The notes beneath the pieces were generated by a model. The model was not told the DNA's origin. It searched no databases and saw only the letters and a list, made by a program, of their open reading frames with translations. The position numbers were made by a program, and so were the translations under genes. This document shows, one piece after another, positions 16,909 to 26,270 of a DNA stretch of 56,346 nt; the stretch's first letter is position 1; every line of letters begins with the position of its first letter. The DNA comes from H111-94 sp034436045 (GTDB taxonomy: Bacteria > Chloroflexota > Ktedonobacteria > Ktedonobacterales > Ktedonobacteraceae): assembly GCA_034436045.1 (NCBI GenBank), contig DAOTVZ010000284.1, positions 1 through 56,346 of the forward strand. Reading direction: 5' to 3'.

Positions 16909-18369
16909 TCATACTGTATAATCCTGTATAATTTCCTGCGCTGCCCGTATACCCTCACGCGCTCCTCCTTCCATAAATCCCTGCCAGCGCACCGAACAAT
17001 GCTCACCGGCAAAATGTACCGATCCTTGCCGTACCCCCTCATAACCAGCAAAAAGCGTGTATTGCCCTACACCCCAGCACGAATAGCTGCCGCCCAGCCA
17101 TGGATCTCCAGTGGGATAGCTCAACGTAGCCACACCGGTATAGTGAGCGCTGATGCCAGGAAAGACACGCTCCAGTTCTTTCAGACAATCAAAAGCATAG
17201 TGCTGCACCAGTTCTGAGTCGCGCGTCGTCGTATATGGCGCGCGTGGCTGATACGATGCTCCAGTCGCGCCACTCGTATAATTGACCAGCAGCGGGCGAG
17301 TATCGCGCTGACCAGTTGAAGCATCCCATAGTACCTGAATAGCCAGATCGGTCACGATAAAGCCATTATGGTTGCGCGGCCAGGGTCCCTCTTGATACCA
17401 GTACGGCGTGTCGAACTGCAAAGTCAATTTGGAATTGGTGCCGTAGCCCAGTTGCTCAATGGCCGTTCGCTTCAACGGATCAAAGCCTGCCTGTTCGTAA
17501 TCTACGTGACGTAATACGCTAAACGGCAAAGTTAGAATCACATGCTCACAGATTATCTCCTGATACCCTTCAGGGGTGGAAAATGCTAGCTGTACAGCCC
17601 GCTCGTTCAGTCGCTTGATAGCGAGCAACTCATGCTTTAGATGCAACGAACCGCGCGGCAGGCTCTGAGCTATTGCCAGTGGCAAACGCTGATTGCCACC
17701 CACAATTCTATAGCTACCCTGTAACGGGCCAGTGGTGTGCCCTTCGCTCCGCTTATCTTCATTCTCTCCCCTCTCCGGGTCGCCATACATATAGAGCAGG
17801 TTGAGCGCGCTTTGCAGGCGCGTCTCCATGCCTAGAAATCCCCGACATCCTGCATCGAGCATCCTTCCAATCGGCGCGACATGTCCACCTTCAACATACT
17901 GCTCGATCCAATCATAAACGCTCAGATGGTCAAGACGATAGCCGACTTCAGTATAGTGGTTATATGTCGTAGGAAAACCAACTTCTTGCACCTGTTGCTG
18001 CAAAACAGGCATGATCTTTGCGAATTCCTTGTTCAATTCTTCTGGACGATAATAACGATTAGAAAAGTAAACGATACGCTGCCCTCCGCCATATCTATCG
18101 CCCAGATTCATCGTCTTGAGGTTAAAACGCTGACAAAGATGCAATATTGTCGTATGGTCGCTATCAATAAACTCGCCACACAGTTCACTGACAGCACCAT
18201 CTCCCCAGGTGGTTGTATCCGAGTGCATACGCCCGCCAATATGGTCAGATGCTTCATATATATCGCATGGAAAACCAGCGTCCTGCAACGTTAAAGCAGC
18301 ACTCAATCCGGCAATACCTGCCCCTACAATGGCAATACGCTGATGAGTTTGTCGAGTGGAAGAATTCAT
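16909..18369 (-). CDS. FAD-dependent amine oxidase (flavin monoamine oxidase family)
   Basis: 486 residues. The N-terminal Rossmann dinucleotide-binding motif is IAIVGAGIAGLSAALTL with the acidic end at YEASDHIGGRM. The C-terminal FAD-binding segment is VHFAGEHCSVRWQGFMEGGAREG. This is the MAO/polyamine oxidase layout. Oxidative deamination of an amine is expected, but the substrate is unknown. No signal peptide is visible, so it is probably cytoplasmic. GTAAGGAG lies upstream of the ATG. It is divergent from the thioesterase gene with 86 bp between start codons. Confidence 0.92.
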   Translation of the reverse strand: MNSSTRQTHQRIAIVGAGIAGLSAALTLQDAGFPCDIYEASDHIGGRMHSDTTTWGDGAVSELCGEFIDSDHTTILHLCQRFNLKTMNLGDRYGGGQRIVYFSNRYYRPEELNKEFAKIMPVLQQQVQEVGFPTTYNHYTEVGYRLDHLSVYDWIEQYVEGGHVAPIGRMLDAGCRGFLGMETRLQSALNLLYMYGDPERGENEDKRSEGHTTGPLQGSYRIVGGNQRLPLAIAQSLPRGSLHLKHELLAIKRLNERAVQLAFSTPEGYQEIICEHVILTLPFSVLRHVDYEQAGFDPLKRTAIEQLGYGTNSKLTLQFDTPYWYQEGPWPRNHNGFIVTDLAIQVLWDASTGQRDTRPLLVNYTSGATGASYQPRAPYTTTRDSELVQHYAFDCLKELERVFPGISAHYTGVATLSYPTGDPWLGGSYSCWGVGQYTLFAGYEGVRQGSVHFAGEHCSVRWQGFMEGGAREGIRAAQEIIQDYTV

Positions 18370-18455
18370 CTATCCTTGCTCCTTACAAGGCAATCAGTAG
18401 CTATATCAATTGCTCCCATTGTATGATACAGAAGAACGAAAGAATAGGAGAAACT

Positions 18456-19223
18456 ATGCGACGCGAATTTTGCCACAACCATACCGTCCGTTATGATGAA
18501 GGCAACTGTCACGCTATCCTGACACCCGCAGCCTTCCTGCGCTATATGCAGGACATCGCTGCGCTGGACGCGGAAGATGCACAACTAGGTGGAGACGGCC
18601 TCTGGGTTGTCAAACGAACCGTGATCTCCTTTACTGCCCCGGTTCCTGTCCATACCCGCCTGATACTCAAAACCTTTGGGTTAGGATTTTCGCGCATTAC
18701 AGCACATCGCGGCTACGAAGCTTACCGCGCCGATGCGCCAGAAAGTGATCCGCTCATCGTTGCCCGTACCCTCTGGGTCTACCTGGACGCTCGTGGACGC
18801 CCAACACGTCTACCCGAACGTACCGCAGACATCTGGCTACCGGATGAGCCACGCCCTCCATTATCCGAACCCCCACTGCCAGCCCCGCCTGACTATGCAC
18901 CGGAAATATCAACAGCAACCGTGCCATTTTCCGCCATCGATCAGGCGGGCCATCTGAACAATGCCGCAGCCGTCGAAATACTGGATGATGCCGCCTGGCA
19001 ACATTGGGCCAGCAAAGGCCTGACGCCTGTCAGTACCCGCCTTGATCCCGTATACTATGACATCGAATATGGTGACAGCCCTCTTTTCGGAGAAACACTC
19101 ACCATCCAAAGCTGGCTCACTCCCTTTGAAGCCGACGAACAACCATTGAACAGGATACAATATATCATGAGAGGAGAGAAAGTCGCAGTTCGTGCCCATT
19201 CACGCTGGCTCCCGCGCCTATAA
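18456..19223 (+). CDS. Acyl-ACP thioesterase family protein (double hotdog)
   Basis: 255 residues made of two hotdog halves: RREFCHNHTVRYDEGN...FLRYMQDIAALDAE at the N-terminus, and a second half starting near SAIDQAGHLNNAAAVEILDDA, where the D-x-x-x-H-x-N-N motif marks the catalytic region as in FatA/FatB-type thioesterases. It would release fatty acids from acyl-ACP. ATG 18456 was chosen for the ATAGGAGAAACT ribosome binding site; an open frame extends upstream to 18213 but overlaps the divergent gene. I see no fatty-acid synthesis genes nearby. Confidence 0.88.
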   Translation: MRREFCHNHTVRYDEGNCHAILTPAAFLRYMQDIAALDAEDAQLGGDGLWVVKRTVISFTAPVPVHTRLILKTFGLGFSRITAHRGYEAYRADAPESDPLIVARTLWVYLDARGRPTRLPERTADIWLPDEPRPPLSEPPLPAPPDYAPEISTATVPFSAIDQAGHLNNAAAVEILDDAAWQHWASKGLTPVSTRLDPVYYDIEYGDSPLFGETLTIQSWLTPFEADEQPLNRIQYIMRGEKVAVRAHSRWLPRL

Positions 19224-19375
19224 ATGGGCTTTCACAAATCAGGCACATTTCACATCCTTTTCTAATCTTGCTTGCATAAAATGGTATCATGCCAGCAAGT
19301 AACCTGGAGAAATTTTCTATAGACAACTTGTCGAACCGAAATCATTGAAGAAGTACCTTTCGTGAGGAGTAATTT

Positions 19376-20047
19376 ATGGGTAAACAACCTGCACGGACAG
19401 CATCAAAAGAAAAACGCTCAGAAATACGTTCAAAGGAAATACGTCGGGAAGAGCAAAGGCAACGCGCTATCGAAGAACAGCAGCGCATTGCCCGCCGCAA
19501 GCGCCTCACCCTTGCCAGCGTTGGTGCTGGAGCTATCCTGATTATTGCTCTCTTTATCTACGCATTTCATCTTATCAGTCTGAGCAACCAGACTACCGCC
19601 GCAGCGCCCATCAACCCCTCCTATCCTGCTGTGGATGGTATCTCCTGTGATGCCTCTGAACAACTGGCCTATCATATTCACGTCCATCTCTCGATGTACA
19701 TCGATGGGCAACCCGTCTCCTTACCCGCACAGATCGGTATTGCTCCCGACGGCTCTTGTTACTACTGGCTACATACTCATGACACAACCGGCGTCATTCA
19801 TATTGAGTCCCCAACACAACATATCTACACACTCGGCAATTTCTTCGACGTCTGGAACACTTATTTCCAGCAACTGGGCTTTCCGACACAACTCAGTGAC
19901 CAGAATGGCTGGACAGTGTACGTCAATGGTCAGCTCTACAAAGGTGATTTTCGCCAGATACCACTTAACGCACATACGCTGATCACAATGGGTTACAACA
20001 GCCCCGGCATCAAACCCGATATTACATACAACTGGGGTGGTCTCTAA
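19376..20047 (+). CDS. Membrane-anchored protein with His-rich extracytoplasmic domain
   Basis: 223 residues. A highly charged helical N-terminus (about 1-43, Lys/Arg/Glu-rich) is followed by one TM (about 45-68) and a roughly 150-residue external domain. That domain carries clustered histidines, HIHVHLSMYIDG (about 101-112), WLHTHDTTGVIHIESP (about 125-140), and two cysteines (about 90 and 123). The pattern could bind a metal ion or form a disulfide. The domain recurs in unnamed actinobacterial and chloroflexal proteins, as far as I recall, and I know of no assigned function. GTGAGGAG precedes the ATG. Confidence 0.8.
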   Translation: MGKQPARTASKEKRSEIRSKEIRREEQRQRAIEEQQRIARRKRLTLASVGAGAILIIALFIYAFHLISLSNQTTAAAPINPSYPAVDGISCDASEQLAYHIHVHLSMYIDGQPVSLPAQIGIAPDGSCYYWLHTHDTTGVIHIESPTQHIYTLGNFFDVWNTYFQQLGFPTQLSDQNGWTVYVNGQLYKGDFRQIPLNAHTLITMGYNSPGIKPDITYNWGGL

Positions 20048-20063
20048 GCAAGGGCGTAATCCC

Positions 20064-20160
20064 TTACATCCTGCCTGTACATCTTTTGTTGCCCGTAGAC
20101 CATTGCAACAGTGGATAGTGTTATTCCACGTACACGGCACGTGCCACAGGCAGGATGTAA
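20064..20160. other. Multi-branched inverted-repeat element between convergent genes
   Basis: A perfect 15-bp outer stem, TTACATCCTGCCTGT with ACAGGCAGGATGTAA, encloses three smaller palindromes: GTTGC/GCAAC, GTGGA/TCCAC and GGCACGTGCC. It could be a two-way terminator, a structured RNA or a small mobile palindrome. Confidence 0.6.
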
Positions 20161-20202
20161 CCGGTCAAACCCATACAGATCCGTCGAGCTTTTTAGCTTC
20201 GC

Positions 20203-21018
20203 TTATGCACCCCATAGATCGCGCAACAAGGGCGCGGCCTGCGGCAGAGCAATCTCTGGCTCAGGAATCTCTGGATGCCACTTTTTTTCCCATTCCAGAG
20301 ACACATAACCGTCATAACCGCTCTGCTTGAGGGCGGCGAATGCTTCGCGCAACGGTACCACCCCTTCGTTAATCAGACAAAGCTCCCAGCCCGCCGACTT
20401 ATCCGCGCGCGGACGACCATCTTTGACATGGATATATCCGATAGCAGAGCCAAGACGAGCAACGCTATCGGTCGGGGCCTCACCGCTACGATAGGTATGA
20501 TGAATGTCCCACAACACCTTTACGGCTGGGGAGGCTGCTGCACGGAACAACGCCAGTACATCCTCACTCTGCGACCAGGAATCATGCGTCTCAATTAAGG
20601 CCGTAACATGACGTGACGCCCCATATTCGCCCAGCGTATGCAGTACCTCTGCTGATGGCCCTAGTATATCGGCCCGTGTCATCCCCTCAGGAATTGGCCC
20701 TCCAAAGAGCCGCACAAACGGCGCTCCCATCTCGGCTGCCATGTCAATCATGCGCCGCCCCGCCTCTATCTGTGTCGCGCGTTCCTGCGCCGACCCCTGT
20801 ACAACCCGACAGGAGGTATCCAGACAGGCCACCTCAATCCCATAAGCTGCCGGAACCTCCCGTAAGCGCCGCTGTATCGCCTGGGGTGTCTCTGGCGCAA
20901 TTAGCTCACCATCCGCCAGACGCCACTCGATAGCCTCATAGCCATCGTCAACTGCGGCCCTCACCGCCTCCTCCACAGTCCATCGCGGACAGGCAAGTGT
21001 TGAATACGCAAGTTTCAT
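20203..21018 (-). CDS. Sugar phosphate isomerase/epimerase family protein (AP endonuclease 2-like TIM barrel)
   Basis: 271 residues with the TIM-barrel pattern of the xylose isomerase-like superfamily. Sequence marks include MKLAYSTLACPRW at strand 1, the VACLDTSCRV segment, a metal-binding region ALIETHDSW (Glu and His), VLWDIHHTYRSGE (Asp, His), YIHVKDGR (His, Asp) and the final GYDGYVSLEWEKKW (Glu). These Glu/Asp/His positions coordinate the divalent metal in the family. Substrate unknown (inosose, hydroxypyruvate or a sugar are typical). It is convergent with the His-rich membrane protein gene. Confidence 0.9.
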   Translation of the reverse strand: MKLAYSTLACPRWTVEEAVRAAVDDGYEAIEWRLADGELIAPETPQAIQRRLREVPAAYGIEVACLDTSCRVVQGSAQERATQIEAGRRMIDMAAEMGAPFVRLFGGPIPEGMTRADILGPSAEVLHTLGEYGASRHVTALIETHDSWSQSEDVLALFRAAASPAVKVLWDIHHTYRSGEAPTDSVARLGSAIGYIHVKDGRPRADKSAGWELCLINEGVVPLREAFAALKQSGYDGYVSLEWEKKWHPEIPEPEIALPQAAPLLRDLWGA

Positions 21019-21398
21019 GTCATTTCCTTCTTTCTATACATCCAACGGATCACTGGTTCGACAGTACTCTGCCTCTCCCCTCGCCATACCTTCCTGATCT
21101 TGACTGCCTTCCCCCTTCCACTATGTCGCATGTAAAGGCAACACGTCAAGCAACTACTGTCCTTCCATCCAGCATACAAAACACCCCTGGCGTGATTTTT
21201 GGTGTGCATAGCAACGTACCTCTTTGTGTAGAACGTAAGCGAAGAGTGCGTTCTCGTAAGAACACGTGTAGAGATATCTTCTCGTTGCCTGAAGGTAACT
21301 CATAGGACAAATAACACTCCCCTTTCTGCTCTATCAGTCGTATTATTAAGGAAAATATACAGGGCTGCGAAAATTTCCTGCGAGGGGGGAAACATCAT
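21019..21398. other. Divergent intergenic region without a recognisable feature
   Basis: The 380 bp lie between the divergent isomerase and hydrolase genes. I see no gene, no strong promoter match and only short hairpins (for example GTTCT-cgta-AGAAC near 21250). The ribosome binding site of the hydrolase gene (GAGGGGGGAA) is at its right end. Confidence 0.5.
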
Positions 21399-22631
21399 AT
21401 GGCAGATTTAGAACATCGACCACCGGTTTCTACACAAAGGCGTGACAAACCTCCTGACTCACCACCATCTCATACACGCAGATGGCCTGCTATCCTGGCA
21501 CGTAGCATTCTGTTGCTCCTATTTATCATCGGCTTTATTGCATCGATGCTACCCTGGGGACGAGCCGCTATCGATACCACCGTCATTATCCCTGCCCTGG
21601 TTACTGCCTCTGAACCGCTTCCGCTCAGGCTCAGCGGCAACTCAATCAGGCACACCCAGATGACCATCGCTTCAACCAGCGGACCGGTCTTTCTCGACCT
21701 CTACATGCCTACCACGCCCGTACCGTTACTCTCCGGCTCACGCAGAGCCATCCTGATCATTCCAGGCGTCGGCGATAACCGCACTGTGCCACAACTGGTG
21801 AATCTGGCTCAGACACTGGCTCGCTCTGGTATCGTTGCCATGACTATGGCCACACCCACCCTGATCAACTATGATATCTCCGCCAATGACACCGACGCCG
21901 TCGTACAGGCCTTTAAAACACTGGCCCGCATTCCAGGCGTTGGAGCGCACCGCATTGGCATCCTCGCCTTTAGCGGCGCTACTCCTCTGGCCTGCTTCGC
22001 AGCAGCAGACCCCCGCATTAAAGCTGAAGTGGCCTATCTGATCCTCTTCGGCGGCTACTACAATGCACAAACCCTCCTCTACACATTTGGCAAGCGAACA
22101 ATGACAATTGACGGCAAAACCGTTCCCTGGCAACCCGACCCCGTCCCCATCGAGGTGATGACCAATATCCTCGCTCCATATCTGTCGCCCGCCGACCGGC
22201 AACTCATTCAAAATGCCCTGGCCTCCGGCGGTAAACCCCTGACAACAAGCCAGATAGACCGGCTCTCTCCAACCGGGCGTGCCGCGTATCAACTGCTCAC
22301 CGGTAGCGCCCCTTCACGCGTCAAGCAGAATATCGCCCAGTTGCCGCCCGCCTTACTCTCGCAACTGTATATGATTTCGCCGCAACGTGTGGTAGGGCAG
22401 ATTGAGGCACCAATCTTTTTGCTGCACGACATCAGTGACCCCTCGATCCCCTTCACACAATCCCTGGACTTCGCACAGGCCCTGGCCCGCCTGCATCATC
22501 CCTATCGTTTCGTCGAACTGCATTTCTTTAATCACGTCCTGATTGAGACAAATCTTCAGCTCACGCAAATGCTGAGCAGTGCTACACAACTCGCCGGTGT
22601 CCTGATACAAATGTTGCAAACAACATCCTAG
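21399..22631 (+). CDS. Membrane-anchored alpha/beta hydrolase
   Basis: 410 residues. A proline-rich cytoplasmic N-terminus (about 1-30), one TM (about 31-50), then an external alpha/beta hydrolase fold. The nucleophile elbow is G-I-L-A-F-S-G-A-T-P, with the serine near residue 191, in the G-x-S-G pattern of the dienelactone hydrolase/BAAT-like group. Asp is in FLLHDISDPSIP and His in LHFFNHVLIE near the C-terminus. The oxyanion strand is AILIIPGVGDNR. The substrate is unknown. It is followed 22 bp later by a small membrane protein gene, probably the same operon. Confidence 0.85.
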   Translation: MADLEHRPPVSTQRRDKPPDSPPSHTRRWPAILARSILLLLFIIGFIASMLPWGRAAIDTTVIIPALVTASEPLPLRLSGNSIRHTQMTIASTSGPVFLDLYMPTTPVPLLSGSRRAILIIPGVGDNRTVPQLVNLAQTLARSGIVAMTMATPTLINYDISANDTDAVVQAFKTLARIPGVGAHRIGILAFSGATPLACFAAADPRIKAEVAYLILFGGYYNAQTLLYTFGKRTMTIDGKTVPWQPDPVPIEVMTNILAPYLSPADRQLIQNALASGGKPLTTSQIDRLSPTGRAAYQLLTGSAPSRVKQNIAQLPPALLSQLYMISPQRVVGQIEAPIFLLHDISDPSIPFTQSLDFAQALARLHHPYRFVELHFFNHVLIETNLQLTQMLSSATQLAGVLIQMLQTTS

Positions 22632-22653
22632 ACACATCAGACGGAGATACATC

Positions 22654-22917
22654 ATGCTCTGGCTTATCTTTCTCTGGCTGCTCCTGGGCATCTTAATAGG
22701 TCTACTGGTAGCCACCGCACAACTCCTACCTTCGTCGTGGCAGCAACACCGCTGGCTTCGCCTCATCATCCTCGGTGCCCTGACCGCTACGGTCGGCGGA
22801 GTGGCCGGTATCTGGCTCGTAGGCCGACCACTGGCAACATGGATGGCGCTCTGGTTCGCTGTAGCCTGCACCCTCCTCTTGCCATATGGCTTTGCACGCT
22901 TGCAGCATAAACGCTAA
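22654..22917 (+). CDS. Small three-TM membrane protein
   Basis: 87 residues, three hydrophobic helices (about 2-24, 33-52 and 58-77) with short polar links, ending RLQHKR on the cytoplasmic side. Family not recognised. The ATG is preceded by GACGGAG and lies 22 bp after the hydrolase stop, so it is likely translated from the same transcript and may be a small membrane partner. Confidence 0.7.
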   Translation: MLWLIFLWLLLGILIGLLVATAQLLPSSWQQHRWLRLIILGALTATVGGVAGIWLVGRPLATWMALWFAVACTLLLPYGFARLQHKR

Positions 22918-23304
22918 AACTCTAACGGTTCTCTTCCATGAGAAAGAAGAGTCCTCATCTAAAGGCTGTGCAAAGAGTAATCCCAGGTCTGGCCTTGAGA
23001 ACGGCTGAGAAAAACGGGCACAGAAGAGAACTGGCAGCGTCTCGCAGCACCTTACAAGCTACTCCACAACTTCATCGCCGACACTATCCTTTACATAAGG
23101 GCCGCCTACAAGATAATATCCTATTGGCTGCTCATTGCATAACTATTAATTATTATTGATAGTATCTCACATAGAATCATGTTATTCTTTCAACAGAATA
23201 TGTTGTGACACCCACACAGATTTAGCCCCTTCATCAACATGGACACCTGAAAGAACGTGGATATAGAGATGAAAGAATGTGGGTGCGTGAAAGGAATAGG
23301 CTTC
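22918..23304. other. AT-richer intergenic region before the TauE fusion gene
   Basis: 387 bp with no convincing gene. A 73-codon open frame at 22938 lacks a ribosome binding site and family features. The part from about 23140 to 23210 is AT-rich and probably holds the promoter of the next gene, but I cannot pick one hexamer pair with confidence. Confidence 0.45.
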
Positions 23305-24639
23305 ATGATCGAAAAAGAAGGAAGTATCAATCATATCGCTATCCAAAACACTGAGACTGTTATACAGGCAACCAATCTTCCTTATCAGAAAGAAAAATCG
23401 TCCGTCGTGGCTGGCTCTGCCACAGATACCGGCATGACTACCGTCATCGGCTGGGTACTTCAGGGGGGCGTTACACTCAGTTCGCTCATCATTGTCATCG
23501 GTTTCGTCCTACTCCTGATCACACCAGGAACCCTTTCAACACACCTGAATACCTTCCCCCATACCCTACAGAATCTCTGGACTACACTCCTGGTGGGTAG
23601 CCCACTGGCAATTATCGTTCTGGGCCTCCTGTTATTGATTGCAACACCTGTAATGCGCGTTGCAACTTCTATCCTTGCTTTCGCTCTGGAACGTGATCGT
23701 CTCTATATCATTATCACAACGCTCGTTCTGCTTATACTACTTTATAGTATCTTTTTCGTTACCGGTGGTTCGGTCGTCAATCACACAACGTTTACCTCAC
23801 CCAACCTGGGTGGTATCGCGCTCATCTTCGTCAGTTCGATCATCGCTGGCCTGCTGGGAGCGTTGGTTGGCCTGGGTGGGGGAGTGCTCATCGTGCCACT
23901 GCTCACGCTGGCCTTCGGCCTGCCTATCGAGTACGCCATCGGCGCAAGTATCATTTCCGTCATCGCCACCTCCAGTGGGGCCGCCGCCGCCTACGTGCGC
24001 GACCACATCACCAACATTCGTATCGGCATGTTTCTGGAAATCGCCACCACCACCGGAGCCATCTGTGGGGCCTTGATCGCAGGCATCATCAACCCCATCA
24101 TTCTCTACATCATCTTTGGAGTGGTTCTCCTCATCTCTGCCGCTCCACTGTTCTTCAAGCTTGGCGAAGAATTGCCCCAGGGGGTGAAAAATGATCGCTG
24201 GGCCAACTGGTTCAAACTCAACGGTACCTATCCCGATAAACACCTGGGCCAGGTCAGTTATCAGGTCACCAACACTCCTTACGGCCTGGGCATGATGTAT
24301 ATCGCCGGTCTGCTCTCCGGCCTGCTGGGCATTGGCAGTGGCACCTTCAAAGTCTTAGCGCTAGACACTTTTATGCGTCTGCCTATGAAAGTCTCCACCA
24401 CCACGAGCAATTTCATGATCGGTGTCACCGCCGCCGCCAGCGCGGGCATCTACTTCTCACGTGGCGACATCGACCCCGTGATTGCCGCTCCCGTCGCCCT
24501 CGGTATCCTTATCGGGGCCTTGCTCGGTGCTAGAATCCTGACCCGGCTGCAAAATAAAACCGTGCGCATGATCTTCCTGCCTGTCTTGCTCATCGTCTCG
24601 ATAGAAATGATCCTGCGCGGCTTTGGCATCTCGTTTTAG
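23305..24639 (+). CDS. DUF1634 - TauE/SafE (sulfite exporter-like) fusion permease
   Basis: 444 residues. The N-terminal part (about 45-160) has three TM helices in a DUF1634-like arrangement (VLQGGVTLSSLIIVIGFVL, then PLAIIVLGLLLLIATPVMRV, then a third helix). The C-terminal part (about 170-444) is a full TauE/SafE permease with the LGALVGLGGGVLIVPLL motif and its second-half counterpart LSGLLGIGSGTFKV. TauE proteins export organosulfur anions such as sulfite or sulfoacetate. ATG 23305 was chosen for AAAGGA at 9 bp; a GTG at 23257 would add 16 residues. It converges on a LysR gene whose effector may be the exported ion (inference). Confidence 0.85.
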   Translation: MIEKEGSINHIAIQNTETVIQATNLPYQKEKSSVVAGSATDTGMTTVIGWVLQGGVTLSSLIIVIGFVLLLITPGTLSTHLNTFPHTLQNLWTTLLVGSPLAIIVLGLLLLIATPVMRVATSILAFALERDRLYIIITTLVLLILLYSIFFVTGGSVVNHTTFTSPNLGGIALIFVSSIIAGLLGALVGLGGGVLIVPLLTLAFGLPIEYAIGASIISVIATSSGAAAAYVRDHITNIRIGMFLEIATTTGAICGALIAGIINPIILYIIFGVVLLISAAPLFFKLGEELPQGVKNDRWANWFKLNGTYPDKHLGQVSYQVTNTPYGLGMMYIAGLLSGLLGIGSGTFKVLALDTFMRLPMKVSTTTSNFMIGVTAAASAGIYFSRGDIDPVIAAPVALGILIGALLGARILTRLQNKTVRMIFLPVLLIVSIEMILRGFGISF

Positions 24640-24646
24640 GTTTATC

Positions 24647-25555
24647 CTACTCACCAGACAGCAACTTTAGAAAGGCCGCTGCCGCAGGGGATAGCACACT
24701 ATTCCGCCGTTGTACGATCTGGAACTGCCGCCGCAGTTCCACCTCGGCAATGCGCACCGTTGCTAACCAACCGGCAGCGACCTCCGCGCTAACAGAGTAC
24801 TGGGAGACAAGCGAAACTCCGATATTAGCCGCCACCGCCTGCTTGATGGCCTCTGTACTATCAAACTGTATGCTCACCTGCGCTTGAACACCTGCCTCGT
24901 GGAGTACTTGCTCCATCATACGACGCAAACCAGAGCCTGGCTCACGCCACAGCAGCGTCACCTGCGTGAGCGCCTGAATGGGAACCGTCTCCATCCCGGC
25001 CCAGGGATGCCAGGCCGGTACAATGAGGAGCAACTCGTCATCTCGATAGGGCGTAAAGACGAGGTCATCAGTCAAAATTTCTCCCGTCGTCTCGATTACT
25101 CCTAATTCCACATATCCTAGACGTACTTCATCACAGATATCCTCCGTATTTTTGAGTTCCAGCACCAACTCTACGTGAGGATAGCGGGCACGAAAAATCC
25201 CCAGCACTTTCGGCAGTAAATAGGCCCCCACCGTTGGATTCGCCACCACATGCAACCGCCCCGCGTCTACCTGGCGTAAGCGCGCCAGCGCATTTGCTGC
25301 CTGCTCTACAGCCGCGAAGACATTCAGAGCATGTGCCTTCAACATCTCTCCCGCTTGCGTCAACACAAGCCGCTTGCCTACCTGCTCAAAAAGCGGCAAC
25401 CCGATCAAACGCTCCAGTTCATGCACCTGGGCCGACACTGATGGCTGACTCAGATACAACTCCTCGGCAGCATGCGTGTAATTACGGTGACGGGTCACAG
25501 CGAGAAAGATACGTAATTGATAGAGTGTCACATTATTTTGCCAGGACACAGCCAT
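24647..25555 (-). CDS. LysR family transcriptional regulator
   Basis: 302 residues. The N-terminal winged HTH (about 10-70) reads LYQLRIFLAVTRHRNYTHAA followed by EELYLSQPSVSAQVHELERL, which is typical LysR. The effector domain is PBP2-like, with VANPTVGAYLLPKVLGIFRARYP at its start, as in CysL/CbbR-type members. ATG 25555 was chosen because GGTTGGAGGCT precedes it; the open frame continues upstream to 25702 without family homology. It is convergent with, and 8 bp from, the TauE-type gene. LysR regulators of this subgroup often respond to sulfur or carbon metabolites, so a sulfur link is possible but unproven. Confidence 0.92.
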   Translation of the reverse strand: MAVSWQNNVTLYQLRIFLAVTRHRNYTHAAEELYLSQPSVSAQVHELERLIGLPLFEQVGKRLVLTQAGEMLKAHALNVFAAVEQAANALARLRQVDAGRLHVVANPTVGAYLLPKVLGIFRARYPHVELVLELKNTEDICDEVRLGYVELGVIETTGEILTDDLVFTPYRDDELLLIVPAWHPWAGMETVPIQALTQVTLLWREPGSGLRRMMEQVLHEAGVQAQVSIQFDSTEAIKQAVAANIGVSLVSQYSVSAEVAAGWLATVRIAEVELRRQFQIVQRRNSVLSPAAAAFLKLLSGE

Positions 25556-25786
25556 TGCGGAGCCTCCAACCAGATTGATAGAGAAGGTAGTTTGCCTGGA
25601 GTTGTGGCGACATTCTTCACACACTATCGCCTCCCCTATCGTCAGTATAGCACACAGAGAAACGCCACAAATTCTTATCCAAAAGTAAAGTAATCTGGAC
25701 AATATGCTGGTAAGCTATGCTACAATATGAATAAGCCTGTATGCTATCATTATTAGCGGGCACTCTGAGAGAACTAGAGGAGTTTT

Positions 25787-25993
25787 ATGGATCGCTTACG
25801 CCTGCCACAACTGCTTTATGAACGGACTCATGTGCGTTCACATACCGCCAAACAGCGCATCCATGCTCTACTACGCGAGAATCCTAATCTGGACCTGGAG
25901 CAGATCATCAAAGCCGTGCGCTGCCCCCGTTCTTATGCTCGTCTCTGGTATAAAAACTTTTTCGCACCCGGTCACCTGCCACCATCTCCTTGA
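25787..25993 (+). CDS. Small helical, possibly DNA-binding protein
   Basis: 68 residues, family not recognised. Residues about 18-55 (TAKQRIHALLRENPNLDLEQ, then I-I-K-A-V-R-C-P-R-S-Y-A-R-L-W) fit a helix-turn-helix, where R-C-P-R-S-Y-A-R could be the recognition helix. The protein is basic. A good ribosome binding site (TAGAGGAG) precedes the ATG. It is divergent from lysR. Nothing convincing lies in the 277 bp after it. Confidence 0.6.
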   Translation: MDRLRLPQLLYERTHVRSHTAKQRIHALLRENPNLDLEQIIKAVRCPRSYARLWYKNFFAPGHLPPSP

Positions 25994-26270
25994 CAAATTA
26001 ACTACAGATGTGGTAAATATCTTGTGTAGGAACAATGAACGGTTCCTTCGCCAAGCACAATCATCAGAACAACAACGTTCTTCATTCGTTCTTTCTGCGT
26101 TGTCGCAAGCTAGCAACAACGCCCGCAAACTTTTTCTCACTATCAGGCCGCGCTGATTATCCCACTTCCCTTTTGCAAAGAAGCAACCGGCAAGAGGATA
26201 CAAGATCGCCCTGTACACCTTCGTTATAGTGAAATATTACGCTCAATAGCAGCAAGAAAGTCATACATCT

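Noticed and set aside
22938..23159. 73-codon open frame upstream of the TauE fusion
   Set aside because: No ribosome binding site. The composition does not resemble a protein of this genome, and the region looks regulatory.
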